Part shown: positions 10,795 to 22,320 of the stretch, piece by piece | How positions within the stretch are numbered: position 1 is the stretch's first letter | Layout of the letters: every line of letters begins with the position of its first letter | NCBI RefSeq assembly: GCF_039555335.1 | Contig: NC_092629.1 | Span: 3,677,912 to 3,741,911, forward strand | Direction: 5' to 3' | Origin: Amphiura filiformis | Lineage: Eukaryota > Echinodermata > Ophiuroidea > Amphilepidida > Amphiuridae | DNA length: 64,000 nucleotides | Position numbers and translations under genes: made by a program | Notes under the pieces: generated by a model | What the model was told of the DNA's origin: nothing | What the model saw: only the letters and a program-made list of their open reading frames with translations | Databases searched by the model: none

Positions 10795-11062
10795 AAGTCA
10801 TATATATTGTCATATCAAGGGTTTAAATGTTTGGTTATATAAAGGGTATAAAACGTTTTAATAACATTCATTAAACATTTTTGAAAACGTGATACAAAAC
10901 ATACCAACATAACGTTATTTAACTGTTTTTAACAAGTTTGCCCAAAATATTCTATAATAACATTTTTAAAATGTATTCATGATCTTTATATAGCCCGACA
11001 TTTAAATGTTATTAAAACGTTTTGAAAAACCATTTAAGAATACTTTTGTGTTTGCTGGGATC
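10795..11062. mobile_element. Fragment of the CCCAGCAAACAC MITE family
   Basis: The internal motifs GGTTATATAAAGGGTATAAAACG, TTTATATAGCCCGACATTTAA and the right end GTGTTTGCTGGGA match the better preserved copies at 33.5-34.2 kb. The left terminal repeat is missing, so this is a truncated copy. Dense AACGTT-type palindromes are typical of the family in this window. Confidence 0.75.
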
Positions 11063-11338
11063 CAGAAACTAATTTTGTTTACTTGTAACTAGTTATAGTA
11101 ACTTTTAATTAGTATTTTGCTAAAGCTGATGCCATCATCACTGCTTTCACTTTAGTGTTTAGTCGCAAATGTCCTGCCTGGTCCTGTTTGGCACTTGCAC
11201 TGTCCTGTCCCTTATTTGTAGTCTTGGTGACCATACATTTCGAGTGTTACTCTTTTTGGTCTCCCACCAACGTTTTCTTATATTATTATGTTTGTATTGT
11301 GTGGTGAAAATAGTTTGTCCAGACTTAAGGAATCGGAT

Positions 11339-11892
11339 AGCAACGTTTGCACAATATATGTTTGGGACCTGAGAGCACATCAGCCACACCATATTGCATT
11401 TTGAATACGAGGAATGTCCTGATATTAAATAATTTTGATAATTTTGACTTTCGCGATATAATACAAATTTTATGGCAAATATTAAAAATTGATATTCTTC
11501 ATATTTTTGATATTTAACAGTCATGAAAGTAAACTTTACAAATCTAATGATATGTACTTAAAGCGTATTTAGCTGGGAGGAAAAGCCGTCCATGATATGA
11601 AAATGTTGACCTTTCGTATTAAAGATTACATTTTTGCCCAAAAAGACTAACATTTTTGTGTCTTGGGGGATGTGAAAGGTCAAAATTTTCAAATGATGGA
11701 CGGCTTTTCCTTCCAGCTACATACATTTTAAGTACATATCATTAGATTGATAAAATTTACTTCGAGGACTGTTAACTGTGAAAATATCAATTTTAATAAT
11801 TTACAATAAAATTTGTATTATATCGCGAATTTCAAAAATGATGTGTCTAAAGTGCTCTCATGTCCCACAAAAAATACTATGCAAACGTTGCT
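11339..11892. mobile_element. 554-bp imperfect foldback element
   Basis: The sequence folds on itself around position 11640. Paired blocks from outside inward are AGCAACGTTTGC / GCAAACGTTGCT, GAGAGCAC / GTGCTCTC, CGCGATATAATACAAATTTTAT and its inverse, AATGATATGTACTTAAA and its inverse, and GGAAAAGCCGTCCAT / ATGGACGGCTTTTCC. It is non-coding, and the short frames within it are artefacts. It is a foldback or MITE-type element in the last intron of the UBL-ZU5-UPA-Death gene. Confidence 0.8.
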
Positions 11893-12505
11893 AATAATAT
11901 TTAACCTTTGGAGCTTATTAGAGAGATTGCAATTTCCAAACGTAGGTATCGGACGTACGTTGATCTATTCAAAACCACTCCCTGTATCGAAGCGAGGTCA
12001 CGTATTTAGCCAGTTTTGAACATTTTCCACGTGCGAAATAAACGTAGATACATCGTTGAAAATGCACAAAATTTGTCCATTTCACAATATTTTAAAGACA
12101 GTAAAGGATAATGAACATACGAAGGAAAGTGTAATTATTATAATGATCCTTTTTGTTTGTAACAAATCTTTGTAATAAAGGTACAGCGATGTGTTAAAAA
12201 TTGACTAAATATTATACGCGATGTTCATACGCAGAGATTGTCCATTGAAATGTGTGTGATACTTGGCGTATAAAAAATGACATTGTGATTTCACATATTG
12301 GACTCCAACGTAGCATTAAAACTTACGTGCCACGTTGAAATATGCTGATTTTGCCTCATGTCGAAGTTCATGCAGCGCGCCCAATTGTCATGACGAAAAA
12401 GTCTCATTTTTGAAAGTAAAGTCATGATATATGGATGTAGTGATCCTAAATCTACCAAAATATATGTTTTTGGGCAACTATACTATTTGGGGAGCACAAA
12501 AAAAT

Positions 12506-12563
12506 CACTATGCCCTCTATTGACCTAGATAAAATCTGATATAGGTCAATTGAGGGCATAGTG
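12506..12563. repeat. 58-bp hairpin
   Basis: CACTATGCCCTCTATTGACC (12506-12525) is answered by its inverse ending at 12563, with one mismatch over 22 bp and a 14-bp loop. It may be a miniature transposon remnant. Confidence 0.75.
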
Positions 12564-12841
12564 AATACTACAGTCTTTATTCCAGGCGCCTTGTTCTCCG
12601 TCGTGACGAATGAGCACAATCCAGTTTGGAACCGAGACTAGCAATATTTAACACCGTATTAACGTACGTAAAAACGTACGTTAAAACGTACGGGCTACGT
12701 GCTGCGTATGGAACGTCGCAATCTCTCTATTATGAACCATGTAAAGAAAAAAATACTCAGTTATATCCGTGGAGCTAGTTAATTAGAAACGGTCGGCCCT
12801 TTGTTTTGAAAATTGAACCTTGCAAATCCGGGCAAACGGAT

Positions 12842-12987
12842 TTTGTAGTTTTAGAGTTTTAGAGCTAGCCTTGTCAGCGCAAGCCTTGTTTGCTCCGTGG
12901 GGCCCATACTAGATGACCTACATGTATGGGCCTATTTGTGAATGATAATGCTATTTTATAGGTTAAGAAACAGTATCCTCCGTATAT
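12842..12987 (+). repeat. Composite repeat block X, copy A, left part
   Basis: The sequence from TTTGTAGTTTTAGAG through CATACTAGATGACCTACATG to CCTCCGTATAT matches 20543-20681. The match stops exactly at the left end of the transposon at 12988 and resumes at 15416, after its right end. This block is therefore the left half of a repeat that was split by the insertion. Confidence 0.85.
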
Positions 12988-15415
12988 GGTCGAATCCAAC
13001 CAAAAGTGTCCACGGGCCAAAAATAAAATTCCGAAATAAAAATGTCTCCACAATTTTTTCCTTTTGCCCATTGATTGATGACATATTGGCCTTATAGGAA
13101 CCAAAAGTGCCATTACTAATCTTGAAAAATAAATCCAGGACGTGTGATAGTAAATGTGATATCAAAACCCAATGTTACCTACGAATACCACTAGGATGCT
13201 TTCACTATCGCAATACTAATCAACCTAAAACAAATGGAATATTCCCATTAACGCTTTTTTCGTGTAATGTAGACCACAGGGTGTCAGGAAAATGCTAACT
13301 CGACCAGAAAATATTTATTTTTATTTTTATAACGAGATCAATATGATCTTAGTCAATTTATGCTAGTTTATTTTTGAAAATGAAGTTTAGGTCAGTTTCT
13401 GTATTTTATCTATCAAGTGAGTATGAATCAATTTACACATTGTATAAGAACAAGTATGATATATGTTTTTCAAGAATATTAGGAATTATACGCATACACC
13501 TAACGCTTTATACAATGAAAAGGTGAAGAAACCCGGGTATTCGTAGGTAACATGAGCGATTTAACAATATCTGTATTGAGTTTATAGGTTTAAATTTTGC
13601 TATTATGGTAATGAATTAATAAAATGGTAGTTTTTAGATCTCTTTCAGATGGTATGTCCAAATGAATAAATGCTTTTACCTTAGATCAAAAATTTTTGAT
13701 GCTTTTAGCAAGATTTTGACCACTTCATTTTGATATACAAGTAGTAAATCAGCAATTTTACATAATAAATAATTGTTGAACGAATCCGTATATGGGTAAT
13801 AATAGTGTCCTGGGGTACCGCTTAAAGTTTTTGACAATTAATTTTCATTGGCAGGGACACTTCATTACACATGTCATGTATTATGCTGTATTCGTAAGTA
13901 ACATTTCAGTATTTGTAGGTAAGAATTAGACTTTTGGTGGATATCGCAATCAAAACGTCATTTTATAAAGCACTTTGAATGTATTATTTTCTTTATGTGC
14001 GTTTATTGATACTTTAGACCCTATCATGTATTAATAATGCCGGTTCACAGCGGTTGAAAGAGGATTGAAGTAAGAAACAAAGGCACTAAAGTGACTTTAA
14101 TTTGCTTAATTGCACACAAATCGCTTAAAACCGTTATTGCAGACTTGTGAAGTCCATCTTGGAGTCAGTTACGCCTTGTGGCCTTTCGTTTGAGGGCAAC
14201 TACAATTAGCTTTATACCAGGGTCCATCAATGTGTTGTCTAGATCATGAGACAATGAGAACAGTCGTTTTTCCATGGTATTCGTAGGTAACCTTAGCGAA
14301 AACGTCAAAAGTTACCTTCGAATAAATCAATTTGGACACAAATTACTCAGAAACCAGAAGGTCGGTAAACATTTAAAATGAAGCACACATGACAGTTGAC
14401 AAATCCAAGTATTTATCCCTTCTAATCTTCTTTGAATCTGATTTTTCTTTCAAATGACCAGACCGTCGTCTATTTCAGTACATATTTTTCACCAATTAAG
14501 CCGTATTCAGTTTTGCATGGTGGGCATGTATGAGAATTCACAACTTTCATTGACATATGATTTGATAGCAAACATAAAGGCCTTCGTTATGTACCAATAT
14601 GGGCATTGGCATGAATGGCAGTGTTTCACAATACTGTCATGATGTCAAAGTGTATTCGTAGGTAACATTCGGTTACCGAAATTTACCTACGAATACTTGC
14701 TTTTATTGTTGACATCTCAGAAATATTTAAACGCAGGTTATTGAAACTTGGTAGAAATAAAGAGTGTATTACCCTGCACCTATTGCTTAACTATTGTTTA
14801 CTATTCTCTCACTTTGTGGAAATGGCACAGCTTTTAACATGTATTCGGAGGTAATGCATATTTTTACCAAACCTACCTTTGTGCCATTTAGAATTTCTGG
14901 CAGCTAAACACAATAATAAAGATGTCCGAATGCAATGCATTTCAGTATTGGACATATCAAAGCTTGTATCAATTGCGCATTTATTAGTGATTTCCATTTT
15001 TTAAAGATATATCGAGTGCTATGAAAAATTGTATTCGTAGGTAATGTAAAAAAATACCACTCAAAAAATTATCACAAAAAATTCATAATTATGTACAAAT
15101 ATGTGAAAAATTGAACAGGCAATCTTTGAATACACACCTTTCAGGAAATCAATTTAGATTCAATCCAATGACTTCTTTTCATAACTGATTTAGATGTTTT
15201 AAAAATACTTTAAGAAATATTTTGAAAAAATGTGTAAAAATAGCATGTTTTGGGTTCTCTGTGTCTAAGTTTTTTCACAGAAGGGGTCTTATTATATATG
15301 GCGCGAAGCGTATGATCAAGGCGAATAAACACAATACAAAAACGAATGCCAATTGATTAATACTTTTAAGTTATGGCCCTGAACATGCCGTGTACACTTT
15401 TGGTTGGATTCGACC
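12988..15415. mobile_element. 2.4-kb non-autonomous DNA transposon with 28-bp inverted ends and spaced GTATTCGTAGGTAAC motifs
   Basis: Ends 12988-13015 (GGTCGAATCCAACC...) and 15388-15415 are inverted copies with one mismatch in 28. ATAT flanks both sides (12984-12987 and 15416-15419), consistent with a 4-bp or TA target duplication. The paralogous sequence near 20681 reads straight through the site without the insert, an empty-site proof. No long reading frame exists inside. The interior instead carries the motif GTATTCGTAGGTAAC or its complement at 13174, 13537, 13888, 13909, 14277, 14311, 14652, 14682, 14841 and 15031, with main spacings of 351 to 389 bp. It is non-autonomous, and the superfamily is unknown. 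Confidence 0.85.
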
Positions 15416-15620
15416 ATATATGATTACATTTGGGCTTCTGTGACCCTTGACCTTTGACATCTGGCTAGGGCGACAATTGGCAAAATGCACATCTTCGGTG
15501 TAGGGCCCTTAGCTGACCAAAACTAACACCTATAATAGCTGCTGCATGTTATTATATGTTGCCGTTTTGCATCGTAAAATAATTAAGCTTTGAATACGGA
15601 ATTAAAGAACAAGAAACTTT
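15416..15620 (+). repeat. Composite repeat block X, copy A, right part
   Basis: ATGATTACATTTGGGC through TGTTGCCGTTTTGCATCGTAAA matches 20682-20841. It contains TGACCTTTGACATCTGG, a degenerate DR1-like receptor motif that is better preserved (TGACCTTTGACCTC) in copy B. It continues the block interrupted at 12987. Confidence 0.8.
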
Positions 15621-15633
15621 TTCTATTGTCTTT

Positions 15634-15925
15634 ACGGTTCAGCGTGTGGCAGAAAAAAGGACAAACCATATGTAGCTTATTAGCATTACCTCGTTTTCTT
15701 CCTGACCGGCTGCTTGATGGCATTTCCGTGAATGCTTCCATATGATCTGAAACGACCAAAAGCTTTGCATCACAAATCTGGAATCATAATGTTTATACTG
15801 AATAGCAATGAAATGTTAGCAAAAGATCCTGTTAAAACAAACGAGTTAGATCTGTTAGTTAGATGATGCGCAAAATGTTTTCTACGAATTTAAGGCAACA
15901 TGGTCATCTTATTCTTTCGCTAATA
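15634..15925 (+). repeat. Composite repeat block Y, copy A
   Basis: GGTTCAGCGTGTGGCAGAAA, TTACCTCGTTTTCTTCCTG and AACAAACGAGTTAGATCTG match copy B at 21236-21262 plus 22072-22315. In copy B the block is split by an 0.8-kb insertion. It is non-coding. Confidence 0.8.
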
Positions 15926-16535
15926 TTGATTTAAGGAGGCTGTGTACTCTCAGACATGCATGTAGTAAAAGTGCAATAACTTTGTAATTATTCGCGCAAG
16001 ACATATAAAAGTATACATTTTTATAAAGGCAAGACATCAATAAATCTTAATATAAATACAGATTTGGGGTAAAAACAACAATTATGAAGAAAATCACAAA
16101 AAAACACTCTTTCCAAAATATTTTATTTTGTTTTAGCTCAATCTTGAGGCTCCATTCCAAAAACGTTTTTTTTTATATATTTTTTTTGATATTGGCCTTA
16201 GTTTTTGAGATATTGACCATATAAGGCATCAAATTGAACTTTTTAAAATTAACAAACGCCGATTTGCACAAAATGAAGCCTAAAATCGGAAATAGACCAA
16301 AATATAAAAAATGAGAAACCGTTTCTTGAGTCGATCATGCTTTTTACGATGATCATACTTGCTTACCTATAGATGCTGTATTTTATTGAGTTATCGTGTA
16401 CCTAAATCGTCATTTTACCGAGAAAATGAACATTGAAATAATGGCCGTTGAAGTTTAAAGTGGTCACATTTTGCCCTTTCATCGAATCTCACAGGAGAAT
16501 GCGGCAGTTTTCGTTTATTTACCTTATATTACGTA
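15926..16535. other. Intronic sequence without recognised feature
   Basis: AT-rich sequence with no reading frame over 60 codons, no inverted termini and no tandem array visible. It lies between blocks Y and Z of composite repeat copy A. No counterpart was noticed in copy B. Confidence 0.4.
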
Positions 16536-16925
16536 AACATCGGGTAAATCCACAGCCCCTCGAGAAGTTTGAGCGAAATCCATTCATAACTTGATATTCA
16601 AATCGAGGGAAAGAACTTGAAAAAACCCACATTTTATCAGCTAAAACGGAGCCATTTGACCACTTGGAATTAGTGTTTCCAAAGGATGCGCCACGCATGC
16701 AGATTAGCGTCGCGTATGCGTAGCGTATCTGTGCGTTAACAAATTGCGCGATACGCAGCGCGATGCGTTGTTGCGCGCGTGTACCCCGCTGATCCAACAA
16801 AGATTTTCTCTCTTTTAAAATTGCAAACACGAATGAAATAGTGAAATAAAATCCACAAAATAGCGCAGTTGGAGTTTATAAATCTGGATTTTCTTTCCTT
16901 GTATTTATAAAAAACATAACAAAGT
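16536..16925 (+). repeat. Composite repeat block Z, copy A (interrupted by a LINE)
   Basis: AAATCGAGGGAAAGAACTTG through CGCGCGTGTACCCCGCTG to TGAAATAGTGAAA matches 20868-21147. The block resumes after the LINE at about 19360 (AAAAAGCTCAATTTTGCGAA, matching 21179). It is rich in GCG-containing CpG steps compared with its surroundings. Confidence 0.8.
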
Positions 16926-19358
16926 AACAAATATCAGATCAAATAAAGACAGACTCTATAAAAAATATATCTCTAAACCCACTGTGGAGAATAAACTGAA
17001 ATATAATAAATATAGAAACTACTTAAACTCACTGCTTCGTACCTCAAAGAAACTGCATATCACATCCGAAATTGAATTTCACAGTCATAACATGAAAAAA
17101 ATGTGGCAAACTCTAAATAAACTCTTAGGTAGGAATAAAAAAACGAAATTTCCTGATTTCTTTACTGATACCGTTAACGGTCATAAAGTCACTAATAATA
17201 AAGACATTGCATTGAAATTTAATGATTTTTTCACAAATATTGGACCATTATTGGCAGAAAAATTCCGGAACCCGATAATAATTCCCCGTCAACCTTCAAT
17301 GACTTTTCAAACAACAAAAGCCTCTTCCTTTCTCCAACATCAATTGAGGAAATTATCAAGCTCTCTTCCAAAATTAACAACACCTATAGCTCTGGTGCAG
17401 ACGGAATAAGCTCCAATCTTCTAAAATCAATCATCTTCGAAATAAGTATTCCTCTCACCCACATCTTCAATTCATCTTTATCATCCGGTATTGTACCCTC
17501 AAAACTAAAAATTGCTAAAGTCACACCCATTTTTAAAGCAGACGATTGTCACAATTTCTCTAATTATAGGCCTATATCAATTCTACCTTCAATATCAAAA
17601 CTTCTTGAAAAAGTTATTTATAATCATATTTTAAATTTTATTTCACTTCATGATATTCTAAGTCCTCATCAGTTTGGTTTCCGGCCACAAAGATCCACAT
17701 ATATGGCCATTAATGAGCTTTATTGCAAAATTGCAGAAAACCTTGATAAAAAGCATCATGTTGCAGGCATTTTTCTTGACCTCAGTAAGGCATTTGATAC
17801 CTTAAACCACAACATCCTCTTGAACAAACTCGATCATTTGAGGGCCTGCTTGAAAAGCAGTGCTTGTCACTGAAGCAGTATTACCCTCAATAAAGAAAGA
17901 ATTAATAATAATAATAATAATAATAATTATGGTATCAGAGGTCTGGCCAATACATGGATTCGAAATTATCTCAGTGATAGGAAACAATGTGTGGTATTTA
18001 ATGAAGCAGTTTCTCCTCTCACGAATATCACCTGCGGAGTTCCACAGGGGTCAATTCTTGGTCCCTCCTCTTCTTATTATATATTAATGACCTTCCCTGT
18101 GTTCCAAAATCCCACATTTTATCCTTTTCGCAGATGATACCAACATACTTTTCTCGCATGAAGATCACCATCACCTCGAATCAATCATTAATGCTGAGCT
18201 TATTTTAATATCAAATTGGTTTAAATTAAATAAACTTTCACTAAAAAAAAAAAAACTAATTATATGCTTTTTAAAAATAAATACAATAATAAATCTGAAA
18301 TCAATATAAAAGTACTAATAGATAATACAGAATTAAATCTGGTTCATACTACCAAATTTCTAGGCCTACTTATTGATGATAACCTCAGCTGGAAATCACA
18401 CACTACACACATCACTAAAATTGTGTCAAAATATAATGGTATTATACGTAAAGTCCGCCCTTTTCTACCGGAGGCCTCTTTGCAAACCTTATATAATACA
18501 CTTGTGCTTCCCTATTTAACTTACTGTGCAATTGTCTGGGCAGATAAAAACAACGCCAATCTGGATTCTTTTTCTCCTACAAAAACGAGTTGTTAGGACG
18601 TGCACAAATTCTTTGTGGCTCGCCCACACTGACCCACTTTTCCACCAATTAAATGCCCTTAAGATCCATGACATTTTCAAATTTCAAACAGCATTTTTAT
18701 GCATAAATTTCATTACAAAATGCTACCAAATGACCTCTACGACAACTTCTTTACTACTAATGACGACATCCATACACACGATACCAGACATTCTAAAGAC
18801 TTTCACATCCAATTATTTAATACGGTTTTTGCTAGCAACACCATCAAAACACATGGTGCTCTCCTCTGGAATGATCTTGACCAATCCCTTAAACTCATCC
18901 CGTCTCCTACAGTATTTAAAAAACATTCAAACAAAACCTCATCAATGGATATTTACATGATGATGTTTAAAGTGCTTTCTCCTGCATGATGGATTTACAT
19001 GCGCTGCTTTAGTTCGCATTTTATGCTTCATTGATTTTTCGGACTTTATGTTGTCTGTCTATGGCATTCATAGAATTTGTAACCTTATAAATATCGAATA
19101 TTGTATTTAAGCTATAGACTTGTCTGTAACTTTCAAATGGGTGCCACAACTTTACACGCTTTGCGTTTCTGTGGCATCCACATCTCTCATACCACATTGT
19201 TAAAATATTATTTTGTAATATTAATATTGGTATCTCAATTATAAATTATTTGGCATTGCATTGTTACTAATTTATTACAAAATGTTTTTTTTATATCATG
19301 TTATTTATATGTATGTGTGTTGAGATGAAAATAAAACTGAACTGAACTGAACTGAACT
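16926..19358 (+). mobile_element. 5'-truncated LINE (CR1/L2-like) with (CTGAA)n tail, inactive
   Basis: The plus-strand reverse transcriptase is spread over several frames. A 141-codon N-terminal piece (16984-17409, MKKMWQTLNKLLG...NDFFTNIGP) is followed by NYRPISILPSISKLLEKV, FLDLSKAFDTLNHNILLNKL, CGVPQGSILGP, FADDTNIL (about 18125-18145), FLGLLIDDNLSW (18264-18596) and a C-terminal segment to 18989. There are frame shifts at 17409, around 18060 and at 18585, and a 90-bp insertion at 17838 splits the palm domain. The 3' end is ACTGAACTGAACTGAACTGA, a short tandem tail typical of L2/CR1-type elements. It is inserted in block Z of the composite repeat. Confidence 0.9.
17838..17927 (+). mobile_element. 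Very short LINE 3'-tail insertion inside the LINE reverse transcriptase
   Basis: The host LINE reads CTCGATCAT then TATGGTATCAGAGG once this piece is removed. The insert carries GAGGGCCTGCTTGAAAAGCA, CACTGAAGCAGTATTACCCTC, AATAAAGAAAG and an (AAT)n tail. The same hairpin-like 3' end is found in the LINEs at 7.8 kb and, more diverged, 33.4 kb. It is therefore an extremely 5'-truncated second LINE copy. Confidence 0.8.
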
Positions 19359-19655
19359 ATCAAAAAAGCTCAATTTTGCGAAAGAAACAACGTCTTGTGT
19401 ACACAGCCGCGTTAAACAAGTTTACGATTTTTCTTTGATTGTTCACGCTGTCAGAGATTGTTCGGGTGATTCAGACTCTTCCAGACCGACCCTACTTGGT
19501 AATTCCGGCCACCCGTAAAACACCACAATATATATTATATGTTATAAAGTATTGATAGACCTACACATTGTTTTCATTTTGCAATCTCACATTATTTTAC
19601 ACCCAAATCCAGGTGTTTACCGAATGTGAAGGTATTTAAACAGTAATAAGGCCTA

Positions 19656-19859
19656 AAAATTGTTTGATTGGCGTAACATAAAAATTAAATAAGGGTAGGT
19701 AGGTCGGGATTTTTTTTTTACGTTTGATAAAGATCTTGGAACTTTTTTTTTTTATCAATTTATTATATTTTTTTATTTTTTATTTTTTGCGAAAAAAAAA
19801 AAAGTTTAGGGTCGGGCCTAATTTTAGGGTCGGTCGGGTTACGCCAATCAAACAATTTT
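19656..19859. mobile_element. 204-bp MITE with 22-bp perfect inverted ends
   Basis: The left end AAAATTGTTTGATTGGCGTA... (19656-19677) and the right end 19838-19859 are exact inverted copies. The inner pairs TAGGTCGGG and GGTCGGGCCTA extend the similarity. The loop is poly-T and poly-A rich. It is non-coding. Confidence 0.85.
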
Positions 19860-21265
19860 GCTTTCTTTGAGTTGTCAGAGGAAATCCTCGACCCCCCCCC
19901 TTCAGGCACGCCACTGGTTCCAATGCACGCTTCGCGTTAACGCCGTGGTGCGAAGCCGTATATAAGGATAGGGTCCAGGGGCCGTCTTAGAGCCTCTGGT
20001 GGAGTCCAGGGGCGGAGGCCCCTTGAAGCTGATGGATTTCGGCCATTTCATTTAAAAGCATACCAGCATGAATATAGACAGCCCTTACTTTTCAACATAA
20101 TGTGGGTCAATGTATTATCATATACCAATGCAGTGTCCTGAAGCCGTTTTATTTGTTAAGAAGCGGCTAACCCTTTGTTATAACAATTGGGCCAGATATT
20201 ATGGCTCATGTACCTATGTAAATATGTATTGCTCAAGTGTTGTGGTTGTACCAACTCAGAACAAAGTAGCTGCTATATTTGCTTTAAATTACTTTTAAAT
20301 TACTGGGGCACAGGCCATAAATGTTAAAACATAGGGTCATGGGCCCATAATATTTGACCTTTGGAGCTTATTATGTACCATGTAAAAATACTTTGTGATG
20401 TGATATCAGTGGAGCTTTATTTTGACAATTGGGCCCACCCTGGGTGTCCTTGACCTTGGATATAGGACCAAAATTGGCAAAAGTCATATGTAGGGGGAAG
20501 GCCTTTAAGTGTTCCAGTCCACATAATGGGCCATGGGTCCTTTGTAGTTTTAGAGCTAGCCTTGTCAGCCTCAAGCCCCTTGCGCCGTGGGGCCCATACT
20601 AGATGACCTACATGTATGGGCCTATAAGTTTGTGAATGTATAATGCTATTTTAGTGGTTGAGAAACAGTATTCTCCGTATATATGATTACATTTGGGCCG
20701 CTGTGGCTCTTGACCTTTGACCTCTGGCTGGGGGCGACAATTTGGCAAAATACACATCATCGGTGTACGGCCCTTAGCTGACTAAAACTATCACATACAA
20801 TAGCTGCTGTGTGTATCATATGTTGCCGTTTTGCATCGTAAAGCTTCTGTGCATTTGGATATTGATATTTAAATCGAGGGAAAAAACTTGAAAAAACTCA
20901 CATTTTACCAACTAAAACGGAGCCATTTTTGACCACTAGGTTTTTGTAAAATCAATGCTTCCCTGGTGCTTCTATAGGATGCGCCGCGCATGCAGATAAG
21001 TATCGCGTATGTGTAGCGTATATGTGTGTTAACAAATTGCGCGACTACGAAACTCGGTGCGTTGTTGCGCGCGTGTACCCCGCTGGTACAACAAAGACTT
21101 TCTTTCCTTTTAAATAGCGAACACGAGTGAAATAGTGAAAGAAAATCCATAAAACAGTGCAGAGCACATACATATCGAAAAAGCTCAATTTCGCGAAAGA
21201 AACAACGTCTAGAGTACACAGCCGCGTTAAGGTTCAGTGTGTGGCAGAAAAAAAGGGCAAACCAT

Positions 21266-22067
21266 TTAAAGGTCCGTAACCCCCGATCCCCCCGATTTTT
21301 TTCATTGTTGATGAGGTTTTGGTATCACATGATAGATACTATTTTTCTCATTACTATCCTGAAATTTGACGCTCCAAGTCGATGTATTTTCGGAGAAATC
21401 ATGAAACACAGCGGCTTTTACAGGCTACCAGTTTGTAAATACTAAAACTTACTTCGGATTTCTGGGTAGGGAATGAATTGCGAATCATGGGTTTCCTCAA
21501 CAGCTACTTTGGTTTCGCGTCATACACATTCTGTGAAAAAGCGAACCACACTAACTGCTGAGGAGACGGTGCGCCGTATATATTTATAAAACTTCCACGT
21601 CGCTCGTAGTGGGCCGAATAGCTCAATTAGTTAGCGCATCAGGTTTCAACCGTGAGGTACCCGGTTCAAAATCCGGTATCGGAAGATTTTTTCCTCTCTA
21701 TTTTTAACCCAAACCTTTTTATATTCATTTGAAATGTACATATTGCAAGGGGAAATATATTTTGTTTCCTTTTTTTCTGAAACGGTACGAAAAAAACCCA
21801 AATATTTTCCGTTCAATACGGGCTGGGCATTGTACAGCATGTCAGCATTCGTCATACGAGCGGGAATTATTGTTGTTGCTTGCCTGCCCAGAATGCAATT
21901 CACGTATACCAAGGTATTGGATTGCAAATTTGGCTATTTATTCACATTTACGCTGAAAATGCTCTCGTTTTTCACAAAGCAGCATAAAGGGGCGATATTT
22001 GATATTATTATGTAATTTTAAAGACAATCCATATCCAAAACCAATAGGGTTACCCCCTTTAATATGA
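21266..22067. mobile_element. 0.8-kb insertion with TTAAAGG...CCTTTAA ends
   Basis: The left end TTAAAGGTCCGTAACCCCC and the right end GGGTTACCCCCTTTAA are imperfect inverted copies. The TTAA termini recall piggyBac-type target sites. It splits block Y, which is continuous in copy A. It contains a tRNA-like sequence at 21611-21684 and short frames without recognisable domains. The superfamily assignment is tentative, because the empty site in copy A does not show an exact TTAA duplication. Confidence 0.55.
21611..21684 (+). tRNA. tRNA-like sequence (probable pseudogene or element-borne)
   Basis: It has pol III-type boxes: ATAGCTCAATTAGTTAGCGC (A box region) and GGTTCAAAATCC (B box). A T-arm CCGG/CCGG stem is visible. 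The D stem is imperfect and only four pairs of the acceptor stem can form, so a functional tRNA is unlikely. The layout resembles Lys/Glu-type tRNAs. It lies inside the TTAA-bounded insertion. Confidence 0.45.
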
Positions 22068-22320
22068 TAGCTTATTATATAGCATTACCTCGTTTTCTTC
22101 CTGACCGGCTGCTTGATAACTTTTCCGTCAATGCGTCCATATTATCTGAAACAACCAAAAGCTTTGTATCACAAATCTGGAATCATAATGTTTATACTGA
22201 ATAGCAATGAAATGTTAGCAAAAGATCCTGTTAAAACAAACGAGTTAGATCTGTTAGTCAGATGATGTGCAAATTGGTTTCTACGAATTCGAGGCAACAT
22301 GGTCATCTTCTTCTTTTATA

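Larger units (their letters stand above)
20540..22320 (+). repeat. Composite repeat copy B (blocks X-Z-Y)
   Basis: X (20540-20850), Z (20860-21235) and Y (21236-21262 plus 22072-22320) are each present, but in a different order from copy A, where X-Y-Z is seen. X is uninterrupted here, which shows that the 2.4-kb transposon in copy A is a later insertion. Y is split by a TTAA-bounded element. No coding frame is recognised. Confidence 0.75.

Noticed and set aside
12988..15415. CRISPR-like array, because of the repeated 15-bp GTATTCGTAGGTAAC motif
   Set aside because: Spacing is about 370 bp, the motif occurs in both orientations, and it lies inside a eukaryotic transposon with inverted ends.
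21611..21684. Functional tRNA gene
   Set aside because: The acceptor stem pairs over only four bases and the D stem is imperfect. It is retained as a tRNA-like sequence.
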